Positions 6,285 to 14,565 of a stretch of DNA of 61,467 nt are shown here, piece by piece. The first letter of the stretch is position 1. Every line of letters begins with the position of its first letter. Source of the stretch: a virus; the IMG/VR virus record IMGVR_UViG_3300007609_000021, positions 1-61,467 of that record; one strand, given 5' to 3'. Position numbers and translations under genes: made by a program. The notes under the pieces were generated by a model. It made no database searches. It was not told where the DNA came from and was given only the letters and a program-made list of their open reading frames with translations.

Positions 6285-6626
6285 ATGAAAACATTAATAG
6301 TAAGTATAGTAGCATGCGTAACAGCAACTGTTTACAATGCAGTACCCGAACAAACCAATGAGGATCCATTACATACGGCATCAATGTATGAAATAGATTT
6401 AGAAGATCCATATAAACATCGTATATTAGCTGTATCGCGAGATTTATACAAATTAGGGTATAAGTTCGGCACTAAAGTAAAAGTGTCCTGTGGGTGTCCA
6501 TATGAAGGCGTATGGGTAGTTAGAGACCTAATGAATAAACGATATAAAAAAAGAATTGATTTTTTAATCAATGAGGATATGCCAATCGGCAAATGGAACA
6601 ACGTTCAAATTAATATAACCCAATAA
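6285..6626 (+). CDS. Secreted RlpA/3D-like double-psi beta-barrel protein
   Basis: A 113-residue protein. Residues 1-19 look like a signal peptide (MKTLIVSIVACVTATVYNA). The rest resembles the 3D/RlpA-like double-psi beta-barrel found in cell-wall enzymes: ILAVSRDLYKLGYKFGTKVKV, then VWVVRDLMNKR and RIDFLI. The acidic residues in 'VRD' and 'RID' match the aspartates that name the 3D domain. If correct, it would act outside the inner membrane on peptidoglycan, but its place among early genes is unusual for a lysis function. Superinfection exclusion or early envelope remodelling are alternatives. Confidence 0.55.
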   Translation: MKTLIVSIVACVTATVYNAVPEQTNEDPLHTASMYEIDLEDPYKHRILAVSRDLYKLGYKFGTKVKVSCGCPYEGVWVVRDLMNKRYKKRIDFLINEDMPIGKWNNVQINITQ

Positions 6627-6676
6627 TGCGACGTTAGGCCATTAAGTAAATATATAGTAGGGGGCTAATGTCACAC
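6627..6676. promoter_or_regulatory. Palindromic control element 2, containing a start codon
   Basis: The left arm TGCGACGTTAGGCC (6627-6640) pairs with the right arm GGGGGCTAATGTCACA. The ATG of the next gene (6668-6670) lies inside the right arm, so an RNA hairpin would hide it. The core TATATAGTAGGGGGCTA (6651-6667) recurs on the opposite strand in element 3, where it points towards the late genes. Confidence 0.65.
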
Positions 6677-7315
6677 AATAGAAATTTGAAATATTTAATC
6701 CAAAACCGCATCGTATACAGAAGCGATCCTAAAAATGATCAGCCTACTGAGGTTTATCCTTGGGGTTATTATTTTGAAGACGGAACATATGAGTGTTACT
6801 CACTGTTCAATTCTAAAGCAAAGATAACATCGTATAAATCTTTAAAGTGGCATCTATTAGTATTATGGTATTTAAACCCTCAATTAGATTATGATAAGTT
6901 TGTAAATATTAGTAACTTTATAGCGGATAAGTCAAATGGTTTTACTACATTTACTCCATCAGCGGATGTTATAAGCAACATAACCAGCGACATAAACAAA
7001 ACTGATTTAGAAAAACCGCCTAAGAATAGAAAGCGTAAAGTTATATTTAAAGACAACACAGGGCTTACTACAAGTGAGAAACTTAAAATTGTAGGTTCTA
7101 TTATAGGTAAACATAGAAAAGCTGAACCAGAAGATATATATGATGCTATGATATGTATTCATGAGTTAGACCAAAAAATAACAATATCCAAAATAGCAAA
7201 ATTTTTAAACGTAACAACTAGAACTATATATAGAAGCATAACTGATGAACTGAATGAAATAAAAGCAAAATTAAATAATGAAAAAATTCAACGTTCCAAA
7301 TTACGTAAAGTATAA
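6668..7315 (+). CDS. Helix-turn-helix regulator candidate
   Basis: A 215-residue protein. The C-terminal part has a clear helix-turn-helix (about residues 175-200: ITISKIAKFLNVTTRTIYRS) followed by a basic helix. The N-terminal half contains WGYYFEDGTYECYSL and a Trp/Tyr-rich segment that I do not recognise, and a basic linker lies between. It most likely binds DNA as a phage regulator. Its start codon lies inside palindromic element 2, which suggests autoregulation. The sigma-factor gene starts within its last 38 bases, so the two are coupled. Confidence 0.6.
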   Translation: MSHNRNLKYLIQNRIVYRSDPKNDQPTEVYPWGYYFEDGTYECYSLFNSKAKITSYKSLKWHLLVLWYLNPQLDYDKFVNISNFIADKSNGFTTFTPSADVISNITSDINKTDLEKPPKNRKRKVIFKDNTGLTTSEKLKIVGSIIGKHRKAEPEDIYDAMICIHELDQKITISKIAKFLNVTTRTIYRSITDELNEIKAKLNNEKIQRSKLRKV

Positions 7316-8051
7316 AGATGACGTGCAACAGAGCATAGACCGTGTGATAGAGAATCACCAAGATGAAGAACCTAATCAAGAATGGTCTCGCGACGAATTA
7401 ATTATTTACTTTCTGCCTTTAGTTGAAGAGATTGCAAGAAGATTTTCAACATCAGATCAAGCGTCTGGGGTAATGGACATTTCAGATTTAATACAAGATG
7501 GTTCTATAGGTTTAGTACATGCTGTTGACAGAATAGATTGGGAGACAGTTAATATAAGTGCAGATAAGCTTAATACTTTAAGATCTTTTTTATCTAAAAG
7601 AATTAAAGGGGCTATACGAAGAGCTATTGATATTAATAGAGGTGATATAAGAATACCAGAGCATAAGCTCAATGAGATAAGACGTACTGAAGATGAGAAC
7701 GACAAAATAGTGCAAATGTTTTTTAATAGCATATTCTTAAGTATAGATTCATATGCTACTGAAGATGAAAACATAATGCACGAAGTTGAAGATAAATCTG
7801 AAACATATAATATAGATTTAATGAATGCTTACTTGCTTACGCTAATGGATAAACATCTTAATGAAAAAGAATACGAAGTATTAAGAATGAGCTATGGATT
7901 AGATTGCGAAAAGTATTCTGCGAAAGATATAGCAGACAAATTAAATATAGAAGGTACAGCTAGCTATGTTAGAGTATCACAAATAAAAAGAGAAGCAATA
8001 GATAAACTTATAGCAAGCGTGCACCCAGACCAAGTAATAGATTTTTTATAA
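7278..8051 (+). CDS. Phage RNA polymerase sigma factor (sigma-70 family)
   Basis: A 257-residue protein. Region 2 is at about residues 40-115: FLPLVEEIARRF, then DLIQDGSIGLVHAVDRID (70-87), then a basic helix. Region 4 is at about 195-246: KEYEVLRMSYGLD, then AKDIADKLNI and VRVSQIKREAIDKL. Region 1.1 and a typical region 3 are missing, as in short alternative sigma factors. It should redirect host RNA polymerase to phage middle or late promoters. The palindromic elements at 6627 and 61124 are candidate targets (inference). It starts inside the HTH gene and precedes the recombination genes. Confidence 0.85.
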   Translation: MKKFNVPNYVKYKDDVQQSIDRVIENHQDEEPNQEWSRDELIIYFLPLVEEIARRFSTSDQASGVMDISDLIQDGSIGLVHAVDRIDWETVNISADKLNTLRSFLSKRIKGAIRRAIDINRGDIRIPEHKLNEIRRTEDENDKIVQMFFNSIFLSIDSYATEDENIMHEVEDKSETYNIDLMNAYLLTLMDKHLNEKEYEVLRMSYGLDCEKYSAKDIADKLNIEGTASYVRVSQIKREAIDKLIASVHPDQVIDFL

Positions 8052-8072
8052 ACCATAAAACCCACACACACA

Positions 8073-8597
8073 ATGAAACTACACGAAAAACTAAGTAAGA
8101 TTCAAATTGAATTTAAATCAAAGAAAAGTAGATTTAATTCTTTTGGTAAGTATAACTTTAGATCCGCTGAAGATATACTTGAAGGACTGAAGCCTTTTAA
8201 TGATAAGTACAATGTATACTTTAAAGTAGACGAAGAACTTATTGCCACTGATCCAGTCCCAATGTTTAAATCAATAGCTACAATATCTGACGGAACAGAT
8301 ACAATATCTGCGACAGCTTTAGTAGGAGTTGACTTAAATCAAAAAGGAATGCAAGTACCTCAACAGTACGGTAGTGGTTCTTCATATGGGAAAAAATATG
8401 CGTTAGGAAACTTATTATTAATAGATGATACAGCTGATTCAGATGCAACAAACCAACACGGTAGAGCAGTCTCTAAGCCTAAATTAGAAGGCACTGCCCT
8501 GGAAAAAGCAAAGGAATTTATTAAATCAGGTAAAGGAACTATAGAGGATATTAAAAAGAAATACGAAGTAGATCCTAAACTTTTAAAAACACTATAA
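8073..8597 (+). CDS. erf: ERF-family single-strand annealing protein
   Basis: A 174-residue protein of the ERF (essential recombination function) family, which anneals complementary single strands during phage recombination and replication. Signs are the N-terminal KYNFRSAEDIL, and QQYGSGSSYGKKYALGNLL followed by the acidic DDTADSDA (about residues 105-138), the family hallmark. The C-terminal 40 residues form a separate helical segment. It shares its last base with the start of the exonuclease gene, the classic recombinase/exonuclease pairing. Confidence 0.85.
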   Translation: MKLHEKLSKIQIEFKSKKSRFNSFGKYNFRSAEDILEGLKPFNDKYNVYFKVDEELIATDPVPMFKSIATISDGTDTISATALVGVDLNQKGMQVPQQYGSGSSYGKKYALGNLLLIDDTADSDATNQHGRAVSKPKLEGTALEKAKEFIKSGKGTIEDIKKKYEVDPKLLKTL

Positions 8598-9337
8598 TGA
8601 AAAAGGCTCAGTTAAATGACATACTAAAAAAGCTAGAAGAAGATGAACTGTACTACGGTGATTTCGGAAAACAGTTTTTATCAAACTCTAACATAGGAAC
8701 TCTTTTAACTGATCCTCTTATGTTACACCAGCCACAACCCGCTAATCCGAACTTGGTAAAAGGAGCTTACTTCCATACATTAGTATTGGAACCGGAAAAA
8801 CTGAATAGGTATAAGATTATTGATGCAAAGACCCGTAACAATAATGAATATAAAGCCTTAACTAATCCAGAGATATGTTTGCTTCAACATGAAGCAGATA
8901 TGCTGCAAGCTTTGAATGAAACTTTGTTGGCTAATGAAACTGCAAAAGGCTTGATACAAGACATAGATGTTGAGTACGAAGTTCCAGGCCTCATACAATT
9001 AGCGGGTGAATGGTGGAAATGTAAAACAGATATTAAGAACAACACTCAAGGAGTTATTGTTGATCTTAAGACAAGTGGAGACATAACGCGTTTTGAACAA
9101 AGCGCAAGAAATTATAATTACGATAGCCAAGCATTTATATATTCAAGTTATTTTAATATGGATTTTATTTTCTTGGTTATAGATAAAAAAACAAAAAAAA
9201 TTGGTATCTTTGATTGTTCACCACAATTTTTAGAGCGTGGTAAATTTAAAGTTGAAGAGGCCGCCGAGCAGTACAGATTGTACTACAAGGATCAAAGTTT
9301 CGATCCTAAGAATTATTTTATAAGTAAAACCCTTTAA
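8597..9337 (+). CDS. PD-(D/E)XK exonuclease (exonuclease VIII/RecE-like)
   Basis: A 246-residue nuclease of the PD-(D/E)XK type found next to phage annealing proteins. Signs are the N-terminal GAYFHTLVLEPEKL, a catalytic segment with KTD...VIVDLKTSGD (about residues 137-157), and NYDSQAFIYSSYF, typical of the putative exodeoxyribonuclease VIII family. It should resect double-stranded ends to give substrate for the ERF protein. Its first base overlaps the ERF stop. Length fits the family core without the long RecE N-terminus. Confidence 0.8.
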   Translation: MKKAQLNDILKKLEEDELYYGDFGKQFLSNSNIGTLLTDPLMLHQPQPANPNLVKGAYFHTLVLEPEKLNRYKIIDAKTRNNNEYKALTNPEICLLQHEADMLQALNETLLANETAKGLIQDIDVEYEVPGLIQLAGEWWKCKTDIKNNTQGVIVDLKTSGDITRFEQSARNYNYDSQAFIYSSYFNMDFIFLVIDKKTKKIGIFDCSPQFLERGKFKVEEAAEQYRLYYKDQSFDPKNYFISKTL

Positions 9338-9347
9338 ACCAAAAATT

Positions 9348-9509
9348 ATGGCACAAATTAAAAAATGTAGTGTAACAGGCATTGAAACCGATGCAAGCAA
9401 TTTTTATCCTGGACAAACCAGAGTAAAAGCAGTAGATAACCTTAGAAGAATTTCTGGGTTAAATACAAAACAATTAAGAAGAACATTTGAACAATTAAAA
9501 ACTTATTAA
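9348..9509 (+). CDS. Small basic protein (53 aa), unknown
   Basis: A 53-residue protein beginning MAQIKKCSVTGIETDASNF and ending in a basic helical segment (NLRRISGLNTKQLRRTFEQL). It lies between the exonuclease and SSB-like genes, with a 1-base gap to the latter, so it is probably part of the replication/recombination operon. DNA binding is a guess from charge. Confidence 0.55.
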   Translation: MAQIKKCSVTGIETDASNFYPGQTRVKAVDNLRRISGLNTKQLRRTFEQLKTY

Positions 9510-9510
9510 A

Positions 9511-9822
9511 ATGGCAGGAATTATCAATGGTAGTATCAACCTTAGTATGATACCAAAAGACAAAATTATTGACGGCAAAAAAGGAAAGTATTTGCCAATT
9601 ACAATTACAATTAATGATGAACCAGATCAGTTTGGTCAGCAAGGACCAATTACTGTATCTCAGTCAAAAGAAGAAAGAGAAGCCAAAGGCGATAGAGTAT
9701 TCTTAGGCAACATTAATGTAGCGTGGACAAATGGAACATTTCCAGATAGAGTTCCTCGCGATGGACAACAGGCCGCAGCTCCTGCTCAACAAGCTGCACC
9801 AGCGGATGATCTTCCGTTTTAG
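9511..9822 (+). CDS. Single-stranded DNA-binding protein-like
   Basis: A 103-residue protein with features of a phage SSB: a short strand-rich domain (about 1-75), then a disordered Ala/Gln/Pro linker (QQAAAPAQQAAPA), then the acidic tip DDLPF, which matches the conserved SSB tail that recruits other replication proteins. The OB fold itself is not provable by eye. Position between the exonuclease and the primase-helicase agrees. A terminator hairpin follows at 9844-9877. Confidence 0.65.
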   Translation: MAGIINGSINLSMIPKDKIIDGKKGKYLPITITINDEPDQFGQQGPITVSQSKEEREAKGDRVFLGNINVAWTNGTFPDRVPRDGQQAAAPAQQAAPADDLPF

Positions 9823-9843
9823 TAAATTGTCATAATGTGTGTT

Positions 9844-9877
9844 AATAAGGGGAGTATGAAGAGCTTCCCTTATTTTA
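9844..9877 (+). terminator. Intrinsic terminator after the SSB-like gene
   Basis: AATAAGGG (9844-9851) pairs with CCCTTATT (9867-9874), loop of about 15 bases, followed by TTTT. It lies 22 bases after the SSB-like stop codon and ends the 6.3-9.8 kb unit, at least in part. Confidence 0.65.
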
Positions 9878-9899
9878 ATTAACTTTAATTTTTTACCCG

Positions 9900-11621
9900 A
9901 TGCAAACAACGGAGATAAACGGATTTCAAATAGAACATTTTAACCAGTATGATTTACAAGTAGGTAAACCAGAAGGTATCTGTCCTATATGTTCCGAACA
10001 TAGAAAACCCGAGAATAAGAAAGCTAAATGTGCATCTTATGATTGGGAAAGAGGGCTAGGCACTTGCCATCATTGCTCAAACACATTTCAACTTCACACA
10101 TACCAGCGCAAAGGAAACGCTGAAAAGATCTACGTTAAACCAGAACCAATACAACCTAAAGAAGTAAGTACTAAAGTTAAACAATGGTTTCAAAGTAGAG
10201 GAATTTCAAACGATACATTAAAAGCTCTTAAAGTTACTGAAGGCTTAGAGTATATGCCACAAACTGGCAAAGAAGAGAATACTATTCATTTCAACTATTT
10301 TATGGGTGATGAACTTATAAATGTAAAGTATAGAGATGGAAGAAAAAACTTTAAGCTTTATAAAGGTGCTGAAAAAGTTTTCTATAACATAAATGCAATA
10401 GTTGGCTATGAGTATTGCGTAATTGTAGAAGGCGAGATGGATGCCCTTAGTCTGCATGAAGCTGGAATATCTAATGTTGTTTCTGTTCCTAATGGGGCAA
10501 CACTGGGTACAAATAATTTAGATTATTTAGACAACTGTATAGATTACTTTACTGATAAAGAAAAAGTAATACTAGCTTTAGACGGAGACGAGGCTGGTCA
10601 AGCCTTGCAACAAGAGTTTATTAGAAGACTCGGAGCTGAGGTTTGCTTTATAGCAACTTTTGATGACTGCAAAGATTCAAACGAATATTTATTAAAACAT
10701 GGAAAAGAAAGTCTGGCGCAGCGTATTACCGGTGCAAAGCCAGTACCCCTCGAAGGAGTTACAACCTTCAAAGACATCGAAGATGAGATCACGGACTTCG
10801 TTAGAAACGGATTCAAACCAGGTTACCAAGTCGGATTATCTAATTTTGATTCTATATTTAGTACTTATACCGGTCAGTTCATTACTGTTACTGGGATCCC
10901 TAGTAGTGGCAAGTCTGATTTCGTTGATCAGATGGTTGTGGGGTATAATATGAAATATGGTTGGAAAACAGCATTTGCTTCACCTGAAAACGCACCAACA
11001 TATTTGCACGCTCATAAGCTAATGAGAAAAGTATGGGGAGATATGCCATCTAAACAAGATATTGGTAATGGCAAATGGAACCAAGTAGCAGAACACTGCA
11101 ACGCTAACTTCTACCATATTGATATGGATCGATATAGTTTAGAAGGAGTACTTAGAAAAGGCGCTGAGCTAGTTAAGCGTAAAGGAATTAAATGTTTAGT
11201 TATTGATCCTTTTAATAAGGTTAGAGACTATGACGGCAATTCTGGTGACGTTAATGCTTACACCCTTGAGTACTTAACTAAGATTGAAATATTTGCAAAG
11301 AAATATGATGTTTTAGTTATAATAGTTGCACACCCTACAAAAATGTATAAGGATGCTAATGGCAAAATTGAAGAGCCTACTATGTACAACATTAAAGGTG
11401 GTGGAGAATGGTATGATGCTTCTTACCACGGATTATTAGTGCACAGGGATTATGAAAATAAAACCGTTAAAGCTAAAGTACTTAAAGTTAAGTTCCAAAA
11501 CTTAGGGGAGAATGGAGCTGAAGCTCATTTTAAATGGGAGCATAAGTCAGGATGCTTCTTACCAATACGAGATCCTAACCAGTCTATTGCTGACAAAGAC
11601 GCAATGCCTTGGGAAATGTAA
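9900..11621 (+). CDS. Primase-helicase (T7 gp4/Twinkle-like)
   Basis: A 573-residue bifunctional replication enzyme. Domains in order: zinc-binding primase domain with C28-x2-C31 and C56-x2-C59; TOPRIM domain with VEGEMDAL (177-183) and LALDGDEAG (about 225-233); and a RecA-like hexameric helicase with Walker A GIPSSGKS (332-339) and Walker B CLVIDP (432-437). It unwinds the fork and makes RNA primers. Length and order fit the T7 gp4 family, and the zinc domain is complete. The gene overlaps the next by 13 bases. Confidence 0.9.
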   Translation: MQTTEINGFQIEHFNQYDLQVGKPEGICPICSEHRKPENKKAKCASYDWERGLGTCHHCSNTFQLHTYQRKGNAEKIYVKPEPIQPKEVSTKVKQWFQSRGISNDTLKALKVTEGLEYMPQTGKEENTIHFNYFMGDELINVKYRDGRKNFKLYKGAEKVFYNINAIVGYEYCVIVEGEMDALSLHEAGISNVVSVPNGATLGTNNLDYLDNCIDYFTDKEKVILALDGDEAGQALQQEFIRRLGAEVCFIATFDDCKDSNEYLLKHGKESLAQRITGAKPVPLEGVTTFKDIEDEITDFVRNGFKPGYQVGLSNFDSIFSTYTGQFITVTGIPSSGKSDFVDQMVVGYNMKYGWKTAFASPENAPTYLHAHKLMRKVWGDMPSKQDIGNGKWNQVAEHCNANFYHIDMDRYSLEGVLRKGAELVKRKGIKCLVIDPFNKVRDYDGNSGDVNAYTLEYLTKIEIFAKKYDVLVIIVAHPTKMYKDANGKIEEPTMYNIKGGGEWYDASYHGLLVHRDYENKTVKAKVLKVKFQNLGENGAEAHFKWEHKSGCFLPIRDPNQSIADKDAMPWEM

Positions 11622-11902
11622 TGGGTAGCGGATTAAAAAATAAAAAGAAAAACAATTTGCCAGATAACTATATTGCAAATGAAGAGGAAGCTAAAGCTTA
11701 TAAGTGGTGTTTGCATAACAACATAAGAGTTGGCCTTCAAGCAATAGAGTACGTACAGAACCCAGATAAGTGGAAGATAGCTATAAGTATAGGAGAGAAC
11801 TATAAAGCTTTTCATTTGTCACCTAGCGTATACACAAAAGACAATGTGTGGCAGGAATATTACAAAGCATGCTTATATTATTACAACAAACACAATAAAT
11901 AA
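11609..11902 (+). CDS. Protein of unknown function (97 aa)
   Basis: A 97-residue protein, basic at the start (GLKNKKKNN), then rich in Tyr, Trp and Asn. It starts inside the end of the primase-helicase gene and shares its last base with the thyA start, so it belongs to this operon. A second in-frame ATG at 11621, which shares a base with the primase-helicase stop, could be used. No family is recognised. Confidence 0.6.
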   Translation: MGNVMGSGLKNKKKNNLPDNYIANEEEAKAYKWCLHNNIRVGLQAIEYVQNPDKWKIAISIGENYKAFHLSPSVYTKDNVWQEYYKACLYYYNKHNK

Positions 11903-12717
11903 TGAATATTCAAGAAGAGTACAACAAACTAATGTCAGAAGCCTTATATCAAGGCAAAAAGAAATCCGATCGCACGGGTACTGGAACCTTAAGCTTGTTT
12001 GGCAGAACAATTAGACACGATATGAGCGAAGGCTTTCCTTTGCTTACTACAAAGAAAGTTTGGTTCAATGCTGCTTTAACGGAAATCCTATGGATTTTAC
12101 AAGGCAGAACTGATATAACTTATTTGCAACAGCATAAAGTTCACTACTGGGATGCTGATTATGAAAGATCAGGTAGAACAGATAATACTTTAGGCCCTGT
12201 ATACGGCAAACAATGGCGCGATTTCGGTGGCGTAGATCAGCTTAAAAACCTTTTGGCAGATATTAAGACTAATCCTGATTCAAGACGTCTTATAGTTAGC
12301 GCATGGAACCCAATTGAAATGAATGATATGGCATTGCCTCCTTGTCATTACGGTTTTCAAGTTTATATTAATGATGGAGTTATTGATTTAATGTGGCAGC
12401 AACGCTCTGTAGATATATTTTTAGGTTTACCTTATGATATTGCAATGTATGGATTGCTATTAGAATTTTTAGCTAAGGGCAATGGATTAAAAGCTGGTTC
12501 ATTAATTGGACAGTTAGGTGATTGTCATCTTTATAGCAATCATTTAAAACAAGCTTCTGAACAATTAGAAAGATATACGTACGAGTTACCAACAATTAGC
12601 GTTGAACACGGTTTATATCTTGACAACGATGCTATTTTTATGCCAGTACATAATTCAGTATCTTTAAATAATTACAAATCTCACCCTGCAATCAAGGCTC
12701 CTTTGTCTGTAGGATAA
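11902..12717 (+). CDS. thyA: Thymidylate synthase ThyA
   Basis: A 271-residue, full-length thymidylate synthase, converting dUMP to dTMP with methylene-tetrahydrofolate. Visible motifs: KKSDRTGTGTLSLFG (dUMP phosphate arginine R24), the catalytic PPCHYGFQ with C148, QRSVDIFLGLPYDIAMY, and QLGDCHLYSNH. All key residues are present. It is part of the nucleotide-supply block with the MazG proteins and ribonucleotide reductase, fitting the AT-rich genome's need for dTTP. Confidence 0.95.
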   Translation: MNIQEEYNKLMSEALYQGKKKSDRTGTGTLSLFGRTIRHDMSEGFPLLTTKKVWFNAALTEILWILQGRTDITYLQQHKVHYWDADYERSGRTDNTLGPVYGKQWRDFGGVDQLKNLLADIKTNPDSRRLIVSAWNPIEMNDMALPPCHYGFQVYINDGVIDLMWQQRSVDIFLGLPYDIAMYGLLLEFLAKGNGLKAGSLIGQLGDCHLYSNHLKQASEQLERYTYELPTISVEHGLYLDNDAIFMPVHNSVSLNNYKSHPAIKAPLSVG

Positions 12718-12728
12718 AACCAACCAAT

Positions 12729-13526
12729 ATGTTTTACATCTACCATATCCCAGGTAAGAAAATAGGCGTAACACGTAATTTAAATAAACGCGTTACTGAA
12801 CAGCAAGGCTATAAAAAAGGTGAATACGAAATCTTAGAAAAGTCTGAAGATATAAGTTATGTATCTAAAAAAGAATTAGCCTTACAAAAAGCTTATGGCT
12901 ATAAAGTTGATAGACAATTATATTCTGAATTAAATAAAATTAAATCCAATAAAATGAAACTAAACGTAACGGAACAAACAACTACTTTCCCCGTGCCTTT
13001 AAATAAACTTAAAGGACATTTAATGGACAATAAAGGTCTTAAATGGGAAACATCATTAGGTGAGTTTAAAATTTCTAAGAAAACAGTTGAATGGTTAGTG
13101 CACAATGCAAAACCAAGTATGTATAACAACGATAGATGTTTTATTTATAATAAAGCATATCACGAGGCGTTTATAGCTGAGCCAGCTTTAGAGCCTACTA
13201 ATACAAAGTTTGAATTAATAAGACAATGGGCTCAAGAACGAGGAATATATGACAAAGGAGATACAAAAACGCAGTATATTAAATTACTTGAAGAAACTGG
13301 TGAATTGGCTAAGGCAATCCTTAACAATGACAGACCAGAAATTATTGACGCTATTGGGGATTGTGTTGTGGTTCTTACTAATCTGGCCAAGCTCGCTGAT
13401 CTTAATATTGAAGATTGTATCGATAGTGCTTATAACGAGATCTCTGCTAGAAAAGGAAAAATGATTAACGGTACTTTTGTTAAAGAAGAGACTCTTAAGC
13501 ATAAGGAAATAAACTTTCACTTGTAA
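12729..13526 (+). CDS. GIY-YIG-like / MazG nucleotide pyrophosphohydrolase fusion
   Basis: A 265-residue two-part protein. Residues 1-65 look like a GIY-YIG fold (FYIYHIPGKKIGVTRNLNKRV, then E and Q...YGYKVD). Residues about 155-250 are a MazG-type all-alpha NTP pyrophosphohydrolase: FELIRQWAQERG, LEETGELAKAI and EIIDAIGDCVVVLTNLA carry the acidic metal-binding residues. The middle (about 85-140, LKWETSLGEFKISKKTVEWL) is not recognised. MazG enzymes hydrolyse (d)NTPs or ppGpp-like nucleotides; the GIY-YIG part may be a nuclease or just a binding module. It lies directly after thyA. Confidence 0.7.
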   Translation: MFYIYHIPGKKIGVTRNLNKRVTEQQGYKKGEYEILEKSEDISYVSKKELALQKAYGYKVDRQLYSELNKIKSNKMKLNVTEQTTTFPVPLNKLKGHLMDNKGLKWETSLGEFKISKKTVEWLVHNAKPSMYNNDRCFIYNKAYHEAFIAEPALEPTNTKFELIRQWAQERGIYDKGDTKTQYIKLLEETGELAKAILNNDRPEIIDAIGDCVVVLTNLAKLADLNIEDCIDSAYNEISARKGKMINGTFVKEETLKHKEINFHL

Positions 13527-13816
13527 TGGCTACTAAAAAAGAAATTACATTTCGCGATCCAGTTATAGAAAGCGTTGTAGATAAGTTTGTTGAAAGATCT
13601 AACGTAGGTTTTAAAAAGTATGGTGTTACTCTTGATCAAGATCCTGGAGATCTTAATGTTTGGATGACACACCTGCAAGAAGAACTTATGGATGCTGTTA
13701 ACTATATTGAAAAGCTTAAACGCGTTACCACTGAAGTTTTACAAGATAAGCTTGTAGAAAAGTATGAAGCGTCTCATGACGGTCATATGCTAGACAATGA
13801 TGACTTATGGCAATAA
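13526..13816 (+). CDS. MazG-like helical protein (96 aa)
   Basis: A 96-residue protein with a MazG-like pattern: a conserved-looking RSNVGFKKYGVTLDQ, then WMTHLQEELMDAVNYIEKLK (about residues 48-67), in which E-E-x-x-D-A is the expected metal-binding helix. Similar small phage proteins are usually annotated as nucleotide pyrophosphohydrolases. It starts on the last base of the previous gene and overlaps the next by 10 bases. A second MazG-like activity next to the fusion protein suggests active control of the nucleotide pool. Confidence 0.6.
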   Translation: MATKKEITFRDPVIESVVDKFVERSNVGFKKYGVTLDQDPGDLNVWMTHLQEELMDAVNYIEKLKRVTTEVLQDKLVEKYEASHDGHMLDNDDLWQ

Positions 13817-14265
13817 AAAGAAGGAGTAAAAAAAGAGGGCCAGTAAAAGCAAAGAAGGTATCATTTGATGGTATCGACTTTGCTTCGGGGCTTGAAAAGT
13901 ATATGTATATGGCTTTGAAAAAAGCTAAGATACGATCTAAGTATGAAGGAGAAACATTTGTTTTGTTAAATGGTTTTCATTTTGAAAACGAGGTTTATGA
14001 GAAACAATCAAATGGTAAAGGTGATTATATAAATAGAGGTAATAAAAGAATATTACCAATCAAGTATACACCGGATTTTATAGGTGATGATTTTATAATA
14101 GAAACAAAAGGTAGAGCCAATGAGTCTTTCCCTATGAGGTGGAAGTTGTTTAAAAAACTTGTTTCAGAGCAATTTCCTAACATTACTTTATATAAACCTC
14201 AAAACCAAAAAGACTGTGATAGGACTGTAGAATTAATATTAGAAAAAAGAAATGCAAAAAAATAA
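13807..14265 (+). CDS. T7 endonuclease I/DUF1064-like nuclease
   Basis: A 152-residue nuclease of the small PD-(D/E)XK type. Catalytic pattern: E30 (ASGLEKYM), D90 (IKYTPDFI) and E99-x-K101 (IIETKG), followed by FPMRWKLFKKL. The basic N-terminus (KRRSKKRGPVKAKK) should bind DNA. T7 endonuclease I and its DUF1064 relatives resolve branched DNA and help degrade host DNA. It may serve the ERF/exonuclease recombination pathway as a junction resolvase. Confidence 0.7.
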   Translation: MAIKRRSKKRGPVKAKKVSFDGIDFASGLEKYMYMALKKAKIRSKYEGETFVLLNGFHFENEVYEKQSNGKGDYINRGNKRILPIKYTPDFIGDDFIIETKGRANESFPMRWKLFKKLVSEQFPNITLYKPQNQKDCDRTVELILEKRNAKK

Positions 14266-14422
14266 ACTAGCTAATATTAAGCAACAAAAAGCCATATCTA
14301 AATCAATGTACCAAAAACGAAAGGTAGATCAATTTGTTAAATGGAGTTTTGAAATAAAAAATAAAGTCTACTGGCGTGAATTAGTTGACTTACAAAATCA
14401 ATTAGGAATTAAAGTAGAATAA
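14252..14422 (+). CDS. Small basic protein (56 aa), unknown
   Basis: A 56-residue, Lys/Gln-rich helical protein (MQKNKLANIKQQKAISKSMYQ...). It overlaps the nuclease gene by 14 bases and is followed 2 bases later by another small gene. No family recognised. Confidence 0.5.
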   Translation: MQKNKLANIKQQKAISKSMYQKRKVDQFVKWSFEIKNKVYWRELVDLQNQLGIKVE

Positions 14423-14424
14423 TT

Positions 14425-14565
14425 ATGAAAGACTTTGAATTAACAATAGGACTTTATCCTGGTATTTTGTTAGGAATTAGGACTTATCCTCAGCCAAACT
14501 CAACGCTGCATGTGCTATATTTACCATTCGTAGATGTATGTTTAGAGCTATTTGACAATGAATAA
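14425..14565 (+). CDS. Small protein (46 aa), unknown
   Basis: A 46-residue protein (MKDFELTIGLYPGILLGIRT...) with a mildly hydrophobic middle and an acidic end. It overlaps the next ATG by 8 bases. A tightly packed position in the nucleotide operon is the main evidence for coding. Confidence 0.5.
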   Translation: MKDFELTIGLYPGILLGIRTYPQPNSTLHVLYLPFVDVCLELFDNE

